Positions 15,193 through 24,832 of a stretch of DNA of 28,391 nucleotides are shown here, in pieces. Source of the DNA: DATAVB01 sp040414495. Lineage in GTDB: Bacteria; Actinomycetota; Actinomycetes; Mycobacteriales; QHCD01. Numbering within the stretch: the first letter of the stretch is position 1; each line of letters opens with the position of its first letter. The stretch lies in assembly GCA_040414495.1 (NCBI GenBank), contig JBEDUI010000242.1:1-28391 (forward strand), given 5' to 3'. The position numbers were made by a program, and so were the translations under genes. A model generated the notes under the pieces. It saw only the letters and a program-made list of their open reading frames with translations. It ran no database searches and had not been told where the DNA came from.

Positions 15193-16191
15193 TCACTCCT
15201 CGATTGACTGCCTCCGCGACTGCGCGTTGGCGGGTTCTTCGGACTCGCCCGAGGGTACTTCTGTCGCCTCGTCCGATTCGGTCAGGTCGCTGTCGGATGT
15301 AACACGCTGGACAGCCTCACCTTCCTCTTCGGACACCTCGTCCTCAGCGCCAGAGTCGGGCTCCCCGCCACGAAGCTCGGCCGGGTCCTCGCGCGGCCCA
15401 CGCCGCAGGATGAAGAACGCCAGCGCCGCGGCGAACACGATGATGGCCGTCCAGTCGTTCAGCCGCAGCCCGAGGAAGTGGTTGGCGTGGTCGATCCGCA
15501 GGTACTCGATCCAGCCCCGCCCGACGGTGTAGGCCATGACGTAGAGCGCGAACGCCCGGCCGCGGCCGAGGGTGAAGCGCCGGTCGGCCCACACCACGAG
15601 GCCCGCCACGCCCAGATCCCAGAGCAGTTCGTACAGGAACGTCGGCTGGTAGTGACCGGGCAGCGTACCGACCGAGTGGTGCGTGCCGGAGTCGATGTTG
15701 TGCACGGTCAGGCCCCACGGCAGCGAGGTCGCCCGGCCGTACAGCTCGTTGTTGAACCAGTTGCCGAGCCGCCCAACCGCCTGCGCTACGGCGATTCCGG
15801 GCGCGGCCGCATCGGCGAACGCGGCGAAGGGCAACCCCCGCCGGCGCAGTCCGATCCACGCCCCGAGGCACCCGAGCAGGACCGCACCCCAGATGCCCAG
15901 GCCGCCGTCCCAGATCTTGAACGCGTCGATCGGATGCCGGCCGGAGCCGAAGTACAGCTCGGGGTCGGTGAAGACGTGGTACAGCCGCGCCCCGACCAGA
16001 CCGAACGGAACCGCCCAGACCGCTACGTCGATGACGACACCGGGCCGACCGCCACGGGCGACCCACCGCCGTTCGGTGATCCAGATCGCGAGGATGACAC
16101 CGGCAATGATGCAGAGGGCGTAGGCGCGGATCGCCAGTGCCCCGATCTGCCAGGCGTTGACCGTGGGGCTGGGCAGGGACGCAAGGTTCAC
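15193..16191 (-). CDS. lgt: Prolipoprotein diacylglyceryl transferase
   Basis: Lgt (332 aa here) moves a diacylglyceryl group from phosphatidylglycerol to the lipobox cysteine of prolipoproteins at the cytoplasmic membrane. Visible signatures are LASLPSPTVNAWQIG at the start, RAYALCIIAGVILAIW, VGARLYHVFTD, GGLGIWGAVL, AVGRLGNWFNNELYG (the catalytic-loop motif) and YQPTFLYELLWD. Seven helices are plausible. The last 60 residues are a hydrophilic, very acidic tail, as in many actinobacterial Lgt. GTG 16191 is chosen over GTG 16212 because TACCTT lies 6 bases before it with no Shine-Dalgarno sequence, suggesting a leaderless mRNA. It follows trpA by 78 bases and leads into the VIT-type gene. Confidence 0.95.
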   Translation of the reverse strand: MNLASLPSPTVNAWQIGALAIRAYALCIIAGVILAIWITERRWVARGGRPGVVIDVAVWAVPFGLVGARLYHVFTDPELYFGSGRHPIDAFKIWDGGLGIWGAVLLGCLGAWIGLRRRGLPFAAFADAAAPGIAVAQAVGRLGNWFNNELYGRATSLPWGLTVHNIDSGTHHSVGTLPGHYQPTFLYELLWDLGVAGLVVWADRRFTLGRGRAFALYVMAYTVGRGWIEYLRIDHANHFLGLRLNDWTAIIVFAAALAFFILRRGPREDPAELRGGEPDSGAEDEVSEEEGEAVQRVTSDSDLTESDEATEVPSGESEEPANAQSRRQSIEE

Positions 16192-16197
16192 CCGCCT

Positions 16198-16203
16198 AAG
16201 GTA
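16198..16203 (-). promoter_or_regulatory. Candidate -10 box for a leaderless lgt mRNA
   Basis: On the minus strand TACCTT is followed by AGGCGG and the GTG at 16191. This fits the TANNNT box plus 6-base spacing and gives lgt a promoter separate from trpCBA. Confidence 0.45.
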
Positions 16204-16269
16204 CGGCGTCACCCGGTTGTCCGGCTCGCTGACCCGGGCACTGGCGCAAAGATGTGTCCGCCGAGTCGA

Positions 16270-17073
16270 TCAGTGGCGGTTGCGTACGCCCTCGGCCAGT
16301 TCGTTTGCCAGCTTCTCGGCCGCGGCGCAGCCGGCAGAGAGGTCCGGCGCGTCAAGGAAGCACCGCACGAACGCCGACCCGACGATCACCGCGTCGGCGT
16401 ACGAACCGACCTCGGCCGCCTGCTCGCCGTTGCGTACCCCCAGGCCCACACCGACCGGCAGATCGGACGTCGCCTTACGGACCCGACGTACCAACTCCGG
16501 TGCGGCCGAACTGGTCTGTTCCCGGGCACCGGTCACACCCATGACCGAGGTGGCGTAGACGAAGCCGCGGCACTGGGCCACGGCCGCCGCGATCCGCTCG
16601 TCGGTCGAGCCGGGCGCGACGAGGAAGACCCGGTCCAGCTCGTGTACGTCGCTGGCGACCAGCCAGTCCGACGCCTCGTCCGGGATGAGGTCCGGCGTGA
16701 CGAGAGCGGCGCCGCCGGCGCTGGCGAAGTCGCGCGCGAACCGGTCCACGCCGTAGCGCACGATGGGATTCCAGTACGTCATCAGTACGGTCGGGATGCC
16801 GCTCCCGGCCAGTTCCTCGATCGTTCGCAGCACGTCGCGGGTACGGGTTCCGCCTCGCAGCGCGATCTCGGAGGCGGCCTGGATGGTCGGGCCGTCGATC
16901 ACCGGGTCGCTGTAGGGCAACTCGACCTCGATCACGTCGACGCCGCCGGCGACCATCGCCCGCATCCCCTCGATGCCGCCATCAACGGTCGGGAACCCGG
17001 CGGGCAGGCAGCCGACCAGCACCGACCGGTCCTCGGCCGCAGCCCGACCGAAGACCTCGCCCAGCACGCTCAC
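16270..17073 (-). CDS. trpA: Tryptophan synthase alpha subunit
   Basis: TrpA (267 aa, full length) cleaves indole-3-glycerol phosphate to indole and glyceraldehyde 3-phosphate within the alpha2-beta2 complex. The catalytic residues are in place at the enteric numbering: E49 in VIEVELPYSD and D60 in PVIDGPTIQ. The phosphate-binding end is seen in GVGLGVRN and ADAVIVGSAFV. The GTG start gives MSVLGEVFGRAAAEDRSVLV. It starts 28 bases after trpB ends and is the last gene of the trp block before lgt. Confidence 0.97.
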   Translation of the reverse strand: MSVLGEVFGRAAAEDRSVLVGCLPAGFPTVDGGIEGMRAMVAGGVDVIEVELPYSDPVIDGPTIQAASEIALRGGTRTRDVLRTIEELAGSGIPTVLMTYWNPIVRYGVDRFARDFASAGGAALVTPDLIPDEASDWLVASDVHELDRVFLVAPGSTDERIAAAVAQCRGFVYATSVMGVTGAREQTSSAAPELVRRVRKATSDLPVGVGLGVRNGEQAAEVGSYADAVIVGSAFVRCFLDAPDLSAGCAAAEKLANELAEGVRNRH

Positions 17074-17101
17074 CGTGTCCTCCGAAGATCGCCGAAACCG
17101 C

Positions 17102-18360
<1,259 letters not shown>

Positions 18361-18364
<4 letters not shown>

Positions 18365-19170
18365 CGGGCCGGCCCCGGAGTGGCCGGATGCGCGCCGGCC
18401 GTCACCAGATCGGCCACCGCCTGCCGTGGACTGTCCTTGGTGATCAGACCTTCGCCGACCAGCACCGCATCGGCGCCGGCGGCCGCGTATCCGATCAGGT
18501 CGTGGGTATCCCGGACCCCGGACTCGGCCACCTTCACCACGTGCGAGGGCAGGCCGGGGGCGATCCGTTCGAACACGCTGCGGTCTACCTCAAGGGTCTT
18601 GAGGTTGCGCGCGTTGACGCCGATGACCTTGGCGTCCGCGGCCAGTGCCCGGTCGGCCTCGGTCTCGTCGTGCACCTCAACCAACGGCAGCATGCCCAAC
18701 GACTCCACCCGCTCGACCAGGCTGACCAACGCGTTCTGCTCCAACGCCGCGACGATCAACAGCACCACGTCCGCGCCGTGCGCCCGGGCCTCATGCACCT
18801 GGTAGGAGGAAACGACGAAATCCTTGCGCAGCAAGGGAACGTCGACCGCGGTCCGCACCGCATCGAAATCCTCGAGCGACCCGTTGAAACGCCGGCCCTC
18901 GGTCAACACGCTGATGATCCGGGCGCCGCCTTCGGCGTATTCCCGGGCCAACGCGGCCGGATCGGCGATCGCCGCGAGCTGTCCACGCGACGGGCTGGCC
19001 CGCTTTACCTCGGCGATGACGCCGACGCCAGGAGCCCGCAGCGCCGCCATCGCATCGCGCGGCGGTGGCTGGCGCTCGGCCAGTACTTTCAGCTCGGCCA
19101 ACGGAGTGGCCGCCTCTCGGATCGCGAGGTCCTCGCGAACCCCCACGAGGATGTCGCCGAGAACGCTCAC
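18361..19170 (-). CDS. trpC: Indole-3-glycerol phosphate synthase
   Basis: A monofunctional IGPS (269 aa) that closes the indole ring from CdRP. Signatures: VIAEVKRASPSRG (catalytic Lys and phosphate site), VLTEGRRFNGSLEDF, LLRKDFVVSSYQVHEARAHG (second catalytic Lys), VIGVNARNLKTLEVD and VAESGVRD. The GTG start has GAGGGG 9 bases upstream. There is no fused PRA-isomerase (TrpF) domain. It begins a coupled trpC-trpB overlap and sits 107 bases after the Trp-associated membrane protein. Confidence 0.97.
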
Positions 19171-19205
19171 AGTGTGAATCCCCTCATGTTCAAACGGGTC
19201 CCGCC

Positions 19206-19252
19206 ATGCTATCCAGCACGACGGCGCCCGGTCCCCTCGCCCCCAGGGGGCG
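19206..19252 (-). promoter_or_regulatory. Intergenic hairpin and candidate promoter ahead of trpCBA
   Basis: CGCCCCC-A-GGGGGCG (19238-19252) can form a tight stem after the membrane-protein gene. TAGCAT on the minus strand (19211-19206) fits a -10 box, giving a leader of about 30 bases with a GAGGGG site. There is no clear -35, and no Trp-rich leader peptide or attenuator pair is visible. Confidence 0.3.
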
Positions 19253-19277
19253 CTGACCCGCTCTGGCCCCCAGCGGC

Positions 19278-20048
19278 TCAGCCGGACTCAGGCCGTGAAT
19301 CCTCGCCGGCGGTGGGATCCTCACCCCGATCGAGCGCCTCCCACAGCCTCCGATCGGCTCCCGCCGACGGCCTCGTCGCACGTTCCGCTCCGCCGCTGAC
19401 GTCGTCGTCCCGGGCGGCAACGGAATCCCCGGCGTCTTCGCGCTCGACTCCACGAGCAGTCCGATCCGGCGTCTGCCTCGGCCGATCATATCGGCTGCCC
19501 ATGGCCGGCCAGCCGCCGCCTCGAACCGCCGCGGCCAGCCCGACCAGCGCCAACAGCAGCGCACCGAGCACCGCGAGCACGGCCGGCAACGTGTGTACGT
19601 CGGCGTTGATGTGCGCATGCGCCGGTACTCCGACGACCGGCCCGGCGTCACTTAGCAGCGACTCGGCCCGGCTGGCCGAGATACCACCCAGATCCCGAGC
19701 CAGCCAGATCAGGCCGAGCACCGCGACCAGCGCCAGCAGCAAACCGACGATGCGCCGTCCCAGTTGCCGGGTGGCCAGCAACGCGACCACGCCGGCCAGC
19801 CCGAGTACGGCCAAGGCGTAGATCAGCGGAATCGCCTTTGAGCCGGAGACCGTGCGACGTAGGTCGGGCAGCGGCCGGCCCCGCGACACCGACAGCGTGA
19901 CCCAGCCGCGGCTGCCAGCCAGGAACAGCAACCCGGCGCCGACCACCGCCGCGATCAGGGCGATGACGAACTCGCGGCGGGCAGCGTGAACCTGCCGCTG
20001 CGGCGCGTTTGCGTCCGCGCCGGCAGACCCACGTACCCGAGAGGTCAC
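19278..20048 (-). CDS. Tryptophan-operon-associated membrane protein (TIGR02234-like)
   Basis: A 256-residue protein. After a short hydrophilic N-terminus, the helices are near residues 30-50 (EFVIALIAAVVGAGLLFLAG), 75-95 (IPLIYALAVLGLAGVVALLA), 100-120 (RIVGLLLALVAVLGLIWLA) and 155-180 (LPAVLAVLGALLLALVGLAAAV). A long polar, charged C-terminal tail follows. The SRGWVTL segment after helix 1 and the location directly after trpE are characteristic of the actinobacterial family found with trp genes. Its role is unknown; a link to Trp transport is sometimes assumed but not shown. The GTG start overlaps the trpE stop (GTGA). Confidence 0.85.
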   Translation of the reverse strand: MTSRVRGSAGADANAPQRQVHAARREFVIALIAAVVGAGLLFLAGSRGWVTLSVSRGRPLPDLRRTVSGSKAIPLIYALAVLGLAGVVALLATRQLGRRIVGLLLALVAVLGLIWLARDLGGISASRAESLLSDAGPVVGVPAHAHINADVHTLPAVLAVLGALLLALVGLAAAVRGGGWPAMGSRYDRPRQTPDRTARGVEREDAGDSVAARDDDVSGGAERATRPSAGADRRLWEALDRGEDPTAGEDSRPESG

Positions 20049-21535
20049 TGCCGTAACGTCTCCGCGGCGGCGATGGCCCGCAGTACCGCGCGGGCCTTGT
20101 TCTGCGACTCCTGCTCCTCGGCAGCCGGGTCGGAGTCGGCGACGATGCCACCACCGGCCTGGACGTACGCGTTGCCTTCGCGCATCAGCGTGGTCCGGAT
20201 CGCGATCGCCATATCCAGGTCGCCGGCGAAGTCGAGGTACCCGACCGTGCCGCCGTACAGGCCGCGGCGGACCGGTTCGAGTTCCTCGATGATCTCCATC
20301 GCCCGCGGCTTGGGTGCACCCGAGAGCGTGCCGGCCGGGAAGCACGCGGTGAACGCGTCGAACGCGTTCTTCCCCTCGGCCAGCTCACCGACCACAGTGG
20401 ACACCAGGTGCATGACGTGGCTGTAACGCTCGATGTCCATGAAGTCCACGACCTCGACGCTGCCCGGCTTGCAGGTGCGGCCCAGGTCGTTGCGGCCGAG
20501 GTCGACGAGCATGACGTGCTCGGCCCGCTCCTTGGGATCGTTCAGCAGTTCGGTCGCCAGCCGGGCGTCCTCGGCCGGTGTGTCACCACGCCACCGGGTG
20601 CCGGCGATCGGGTGCAGCAGCGCGCGGCCACCGGTCACCTTCACCAGCGCCTCCGGCGAGGAGCCGACCACGTCGGTGCCGTCGGGGAAACGCAGCAGGT
20701 ACATATACGGGCTGGGGTTGGTCGTACGCAGTACCCGGTAGACGTCCAGCGGCTCGGCGTCGGTCTGCATCTCGAACCGTTGCGAGACCACGATCTGGAA
20801 CGCCTCGCCGGCCCGGATCTCCTCGACCGCCCGTTTCACGCCGTCGCCGATCCCGGCCGGGGTGTGCGATACGTACCGCGGCTCGGGGAACTGCAGTGTG
20901 GTGACGGTCGCCGGCGTCGGCTCGGTCAGCCGCTTGTGCATGGCGTCGAGGCGGTTCACCGCGTCGTCGTAGTGCTCATCGGCGTCGTCGCTACCGGTCG
21001 GGAACGTGTTGGCGACCAGCAGGATCGATCCCTCGGAGTGGTCCAACACGGCCAGGTCAACCGGGAACAGCATCGCCAGCTCCGGCAGCCGCAGATCGTT
21101 CTCGGCCAGCTCGGGCAACCGTTCCAGCCGGCGCACCGCGTCGTACGCCACGTACCCGACCAGCCCGCCGGTCAGCGGCGGCAGGTCGTCGAACCGGGGT
21201 GTACGCAGTCGCTCGATCGTGTCCCGTACCGCCTGCAGCGGATCGTCCGGCGAGTCGGTGAACGGCGCGTCGCCGAGCCAGAGTGTGTGCCCGTCCCGTT
21301 CGGTCAGTACGGCCGGACAGCGCACGCCGATGAACGAATACCGCGACCAGACGCCGTGTTCGGCCGACTCGAGCAGGAAGGTGCCGTTTGAACGTGGCTG
21401 CCCGCCCGTCAGTTTGCCGTATACCCCGACCGGGGTCTCGCTGTCGGCGAGCAAGCGACGGGTGATCGGGATGACCCGGTGCGTGGCGGCGAGCTCGCGG
21501 AACTCCTCCCGATCGAGATTGACGGTCCCGCTCAT
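20045..21535 (-). CDS. trpE: Anthranilate synthase component I
   Basis: TrpE (496 aa) makes anthranilate from chorismate, using ammonia delivered by TrpG/TrpD, which is not in this window. LLESAEHGVWSRYSFIGV carries the LLES motif of the tryptophan feedback site, so inhibition by Trp is likely. GEAFQIVVSQRFEM, FPDGTDVVGSSPEALVKV, HPIAGTRWRG, EHVMLVDLGRNDLGRTC and AGTLSGAPKPRAMEII are catalytic-core signatures. The ATG start overlaps the hisI stop (ATGA), tying trpE translation to the last his gene. Confidence 0.97.
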   Translation of the reverse strand: MSGTVNLDREEFRELAATHRVIPITRRLLADSETPVGVYGKLTGGQPRSNGTFLLESAEHGVWSRYSFIGVRCPAVLTERDGHTLWLGDAPFTDSPDDPLQAVRDTIERLRTPRFDDLPPLTGGLVGYVAYDAVRRLERLPELAENDLRLPELAMLFPVDLAVLDHSEGSILLVANTFPTGSDDADEHYDDAVNRLDAMHKRLTEPTPATVTTLQFPEPRYVSHTPAGIGDGVKRAVEEIRAGEAFQIVVSQRFEMQTDAEPLDVYRVLRTTNPSPYMYLLRFPDGTDVVGSSPEALVKVTGGRALLHPIAGTRWRGDTPAEDARLATELLNDPKERAEHVMLVDLGRNDLGRTCKPGSVEVVDFMDIERYSHVMHLVSTVVGELAEGKNAFDAFTACFPAGTLSGAPKPRAMEIIEELEPVRRGLYGGTVGYLDFAGDLDMAIAIRTTLMREGNAYVQAGGGIVADSDPAAEEQESQNKARAVLRAIAAAETLRQ

Positions 21536-21927
21536 GCGACCGAGCCTTCGACCGGCCGCTCCCCCACGACGGCGTCGAGTTGGTCGGCATCCCAGCAGGT
21601 GCGATCACCGGTGTGGCAGGCGGCGCCGACCTGGTCGACCTTGACCAGCACGGTGTCGGCATCGCAGTCCAGGGCGACCGACTTGACCCACTGCTGGTGG
21701 CCGGACGTCTCGCCCTTGACCCAGTACTCCTGCCGGGACCGGCTCCAGTACGTGCAGCGACCGGTGGTCAGCGTGCGATGCAGCGCCTCGTCGTCCATCC
21801 AACCGAGCATGAGCACTTCGCCGGTGTCGTACTGCTGCGCCACGGCCGGGAAGAGACCATGCTCATCGCGCTTGAGCCGGGCGGCGATCGTCGGGTCGAG
21901 GTCGGAAGGACGAGCCGATGAGGTCAT
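21532..21927 (-). CDS. hisI: Phosphoribosyl-AMP cyclohydrolase
   Basis: HisI (131 aa, monofunctional, without a HisE domain) opens the purine ring of PR-AMP, the third step of histidine synthesis. GEVLMLGWMDDEAL and YWSRSRQEYWVKGETSGHQQ are family signatures. The metal site is D87, D89 and D91 in DCDAD with C88, C104 and C111. The ATG start has no good Shine-Dalgarno sequence; CACAAT 7 bases upstream may be a weak -10. The stop overlaps trpE. Confidence 0.96.
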   Translation of the reverse strand: MTSSARPSDLDPTIAARLKRDEHGLFPAVAQQYDTGEVLMLGWMDDEALHRTLTTGRCTYWSRSRQEYWVKGETSGHQQWVKSVALDCDADTVLVKVDQVGAACHTGDRTCWDADQLDAVVGERPVEGSVA

Positions 21928-22035
21928 GGTGCCTATTGTGCCGGCCGGGCTCAGCGAGCCGAAATCGGTATACGCCCCGGGCCCGGTGTCGAAGGTCGAT
22001 CAGCGCCATGTCGATCGCGGCCCACCCGATCGGAC

Positions 22036-22090
22036 CATGATCGTGAGGGTTGTCGTACGCGATTCGTTGACGAACGCCAGCACGATCATG
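22036..22090. promoter_or_regulatory. Nested inverted repeats upstream of hisI
   Basis: CATGATCGTG (22036-22045) is repeated as its exact complement CACGATCATG (22081-22090), with 35 bases between. Inside lies a perfect small palindrome, TTCGT-TG-ACGAA (22063-22074). The element sits between the hydrolase stop and hisI, both on the minus strand. It could be a terminator-type stem or paired operator half-sites; there is no T-run. Confidence 0.4.
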
Positions 22091-22148
22091 AGCGTCGTCG
22101 ATTGGTACGCCACAAAGCGCGGCGGTCGGGTCGGTTGCCTGAGCGGGA

Positions 22149-22922
22149 TCAATCGCCGGTCAGGGTGCTCCAGTCCGGCGTCGCCGGACCGCCGTGCAAA
22201 AAGTTAAGAATGAGCGAATTGACCAGGCTGGGGCATTCGATCGGCAGCGAATGCGTGCCGGGTAGCACGGCCAGTCGGGCATGCGGAATCGCCGCCGCCA
22301 CCGCGATGCTGTGCTCGAGCCGCACATCGTCCCGGTCGCCCTGCAACACCAGTGTCGGCGCCTGAATACCGGCCAATTCGCTCAACGAGATGTCCGGCTC
22401 ACGCTCGAACATATCCAGCATCTTGGCGAAAAAGACCGGGAAATGATCAGGACCGTCCGGTGAAACCAGGTCATAGCTACGGCGCAGAAATGCCGGCGGA
22501 TTATCCCGCCACTGCGCCAATTGCGTGACCAGTCCGTCGCCGAGTCGGCCGTCGGGATTGAAGTACTGCCCGATCAGCACGAGCCGGTTCACCAACTCCG
22601 GCCGGCGTAAGGCCACCAGCGCACCAACCAACGCACCGTCGCTCCAGCCGACCAGATGCGCCGGCCCATCCACCACCACATCAAGAAACGCCGCCGTGTC
22701 AGCCGCCATGAGTTCGTAGCTGATCGGGCCGTCCACATCGCGGGTATGACCGTGACCACGCCGTTCCGGGGCGTAAACGGTAAAAGGCTCGTTGGCAAAG
22801 GCAGCTATTGTGCTGGCCCACGATTCGGCACCTACCAGCCCGCCATGCAACAGCACGACCGGTTTGCCCGCCCCGCTCACCTCGTAGTACGTCCGAACGC
22901 CCGCGGCATCTACGTAGGTCAT
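22149..22922 (-). CDS. Alpha/beta hydrolase
   Basis: A 257-residue cytosolic hydrolase with VVLLHGGLVGAESW (oxyanion region, 22-35), the nucleophile elbow GWSDGA with S94, the acid in LVLQGDRDD (D198) and the general base H224 in LPGTHSLP. A small cap lies between about residues 120 and 180. The substrate is unknown; esterase, epoxide-hydrolase-like or haloperoxidase-like members share this pattern. ATG 22922 is chosen because TAGTTT/CATAGT lies 5-7 bases upstream with no Shine-Dalgarno sequence, and the similarity begins there; an in-frame TTG at 22994 adds 24 residues without family character. It separates hisF from hisI and is not a known histidine-pathway enzyme. Confidence 0.88.
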   Translation of the reverse strand: MTYVDAAGVRTYYEVSGAGKPVVLLHGGLVGAESWASTIAAFANEPFTVYAPERRGHGHTRDVDGPISYELMAADTAAFLDVVVDGPAHLVGWSDGALVGALVALRRPELVNRLVLIGQYFNPDGRLGDGLVTQLAQWRDNPPAFLRRSYDLVSPDGPDHFPVFFAKMLDMFEREPDISLSELAGIQAPTLVLQGDRDDVRLEHSIAVAAAIPHARLAVLPGTHSLPIECPSLVNSLILNFLHGGPATPDWSTLTGD

Positions 22923-23041
22923 AAAGAAAACTATGTCAGCCAAATTCGCTGCGGGCAGGTATTCAGCGCGCGCCGGATATCTCGATTTATGCAAATCCCT
23001 CGGCTAATCCGGTCACCGAAAGCGCAGACCGGAAAAACGCC

Positions 23042-23812
23042 TCAACCGACCGGACGTACCTCGACCCCGCTGGCGGCCAACGCGGATTTCACCTCGCCGA
23101 TCCGCATCGTGCCGAAATGGAAGACGCTGGCGGCCAATACGGCATCGGCGCCGGCCTGCACCGCCGGCGGGAAATGGTCGATCGCGCCGGCCCCGCCGCT
23201 GGCCACGACCGGAACCGTTGTCTTCTCCCGTACGGCTTTGATCATTTCCACGTCGAAGCCATCGCGGGTGCCGTCGGCGTCCATCGAGTTGACCACGATC
23301 TCCCCCGCACCCAGGGCCTGACCGCGCACCACCCATTCGAGCAGGTCCAGCCCACTGGACTGGCGGCCGCCGTGCGTGGTGACCTCGAAGCCGCTGCGGG
23401 TCGCGCTGCTGCGCCGCGCGTCCACCGACAGCACTACGCACTGCGAGCCAAACCGCAGCGCCGCCTCGCGCAGTACGACCGGCCGGGCCACCGCGGCGGA
23501 GTTGAGCGAGACCTTGTCCGCCCCGGCCCGCAGCAACGCGTCGACGTCCTCGACCGTGCGCACACCCCCGCCGACCGTCAGCGGGATGAAGACCTGCTCG
23601 GCGGTACGACGCACCACGTCGTACGTCGTGTCGCGGGCCTGGGCCGAGGCGGTGATGTCGTAGAAGACCAACTCGTCGGCGCCCTCGGCGTCGTAGTGCC
23701 GGGCCAACTCGACCGGATCGCCGACATCGCGGTTGTCCAGGAACCGCACGCCCTTCGTGACACGGCCGGCGTCAACGTCCAGGCACGGGATCACTCGAAC
23801 CGCGACACTCAC
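23042..23812 (-). CDS. hisF: Imidazole glycerol phosphate synthase, cyclase subunit
   Basis: HisF (256 aa) is the (beta-alpha)8 cyclase that uses HisH-derived ammonia to turn PRFAR into IGP and AICAR. The two catalytic aspartates are D12 in VIPCLDVDAGRV and D131 in VVLSVDARR. LTVGGGVRTVEDV and VVASGGAGAIDHF are the phosphate loops. GTG 23812 is selected because GAGGAGG lies 5 bases upstream; an earlier GTG at 23836 lacks a site. It follows hisA by 76 bases. Confidence 0.97.
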   Translation of the reverse strand: MSVAVRVIPCLDVDAGRVTKGVRFLDNRDVGDPVELARHYDAEGADELVFYDITASAQARDTTYDVVRRTAEQVFIPLTVGGGVRTVEDVDALLRAGADKVSLNSAAVARPVVLREAALRFGSQCVVLSVDARRSSATRSGFEVTTHGGRQSSGLDLLEWVVRGQALGAGEIVVNSMDADGTRDGFDVEMIKAVREKTTVPVVASGGAGAIDHFPPAVQAGADAVLAASVFHFGTMRIGEVKSALAASGVEVRPVG

Positions 23813-23888
23813 CTGCGCCTCCTCACGACCGGCCACTGGCTCCTATTGGATCACGCCGGATCGGCCGGCGGCGCCGCTGCGGCCGGCC

Positions 23889-24605
23889 TCACCCTGAGAC
23901 GGCCGCCAGCGCGTCGGGCAACGTGAACGATTTCTCGTACAGCGCGGTGCCGACGATCGCGCCCTCGACCCCTGGGATCGTCGCGATGCCGCGCAGATCC
24001 TCGAGGCTGGAGATGCCACCACTGGCGACGACCGGGCGGGCGGTGGCGGCGCAGACCCCGCGCAGCAGCTCCAGGTTCGGGCCGGCCAGCATCCCGTCCT
24101 TGGCCACGTCGGTGACCACGTACCGGGCGCAGCCGTCGGCATCCAGCCGGGCCAGCGTCTCGTACAGCTCGCCGCCCTCGGAGGTCCACCCGCGCGCTGC
24201 CAGCGTGGTGCCGCGCACGTCCAGGCCGATCGCAATCTGATCGCCGTGTTCGGCGATCGCGCGCCGTACCCAGTCCGGGTTCTCCAGTGCGGCGGTGCCG
24301 ATATTGACGCGGGTACATCCGGTGGCCAGGGCCGCGCGCAGGCTGTCGTCGTCGCGGATCCCGCCGGAGAGCTCGACGTTGATATCGAGCGCGGCCACCA
24401 CCTCGGCGATGACGGACCGGTTCTCGCCCCGACCGAACGCGGCGTCAAGATCGACCAGGTGCAGCCACTGCGCCCCGTCGGACTGCCACTGCCGCGCGGC
24501 CTGCACCGGCTCGCCGTACACCCGCTCGCTGCCGGCCACACCCTGGACCAGTTGCACGGCGCGCCCGCCGATCACGTCGACGGCGGGAAGCAGGGTCAGC
24601 GGCAC
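23889..24605 (-). CDS. priA: Phosphoribosyl isomerase A (HisA, probably also TrpF activity)
   Basis: A 238-residue (beta-alpha)8 isomerase. In Actinobacteria this family (PriA) converts both ProFAR (histidine) and PRA (tryptophan). The catalytic pair is D10 in LLPAVDV and D170 in TDVAKDGML. R138 and W140 in AARGWTS correspond to the R143/W145 switch of the M. tuberculosis enzyme, which supports dual function, as does the absence of trpF here. One oddity: loop 1 reads GRAVQLVQG, with Q18 where M. tuberculosis and S. coelicolor PriA have Arg (R19). GTG 24605 is chosen because AGGAG lies 5 bases upstream. Confidence 0.95.
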   Translation of the reverse strand: MPLTLLPAVDVIGGRAVQLVQGVAGSERVYGEPVQAARQWQSDGAQWLHLVDLDAAFGRGENRSVIAEVVAALDINVELSGGIRDDDSLRAALATGCTRVNIGTAALENPDWVRRAIAEHGDQIAIGLDVRGTTLAARGWTSEGGELYETLARLDADGCARYVVTDVAKDGMLAGPNLELLRGVCAATARPVVASGGISSLEDLRGIATIPGVEGAIVGTALYEKSFTLPDALAAVSG

Positions 24606-24638
24606 GGGCACTCCTATCAGCGGCCTTCCGGAACGAAA

Positions 24639-24657
24639 GGCGTTACGCCGTAGGGTA
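24639..24657 (-). promoter_or_regulatory. Candidate hisA promoter with short palindrome
   Basis: TACCCT on the minus strand (24657-24652) fits the TANNNT -10 box and matches the hexamer proposed for gltB. Just downstream, near the start of transcription, GGCGT-T-ACGCC (24639-24649) is a perfect palindrome. The promoter is plausible because the plus-strand SH3 gene separates hisA from hisH. Confidence 0.35.
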
Positions 24658-24832
24658 TCCAACCCACGTTCCGGCCCAGCGCCGGTAGGCCGGCCGGGTG
24701 CCGCGAAGTTACGCCGGAAATTCCCCAACCGAATTCGTGAGCTCCGGATCTACCTCGGTGCGAACGGGAAATGCCCGCCGCGCAGGGCGCTGGAATGACG
24801 CGCTCACATCCGTTTCCTTGGGGGGAATCATC

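Noticed and set aside
19167..19187. Six-codon leader peptide before trpC (attenuator)
   Set aside because: It reads MRGFTL with no Trp codons and there is no alternative stem pair; GAGGGG within it simply serves trpC.
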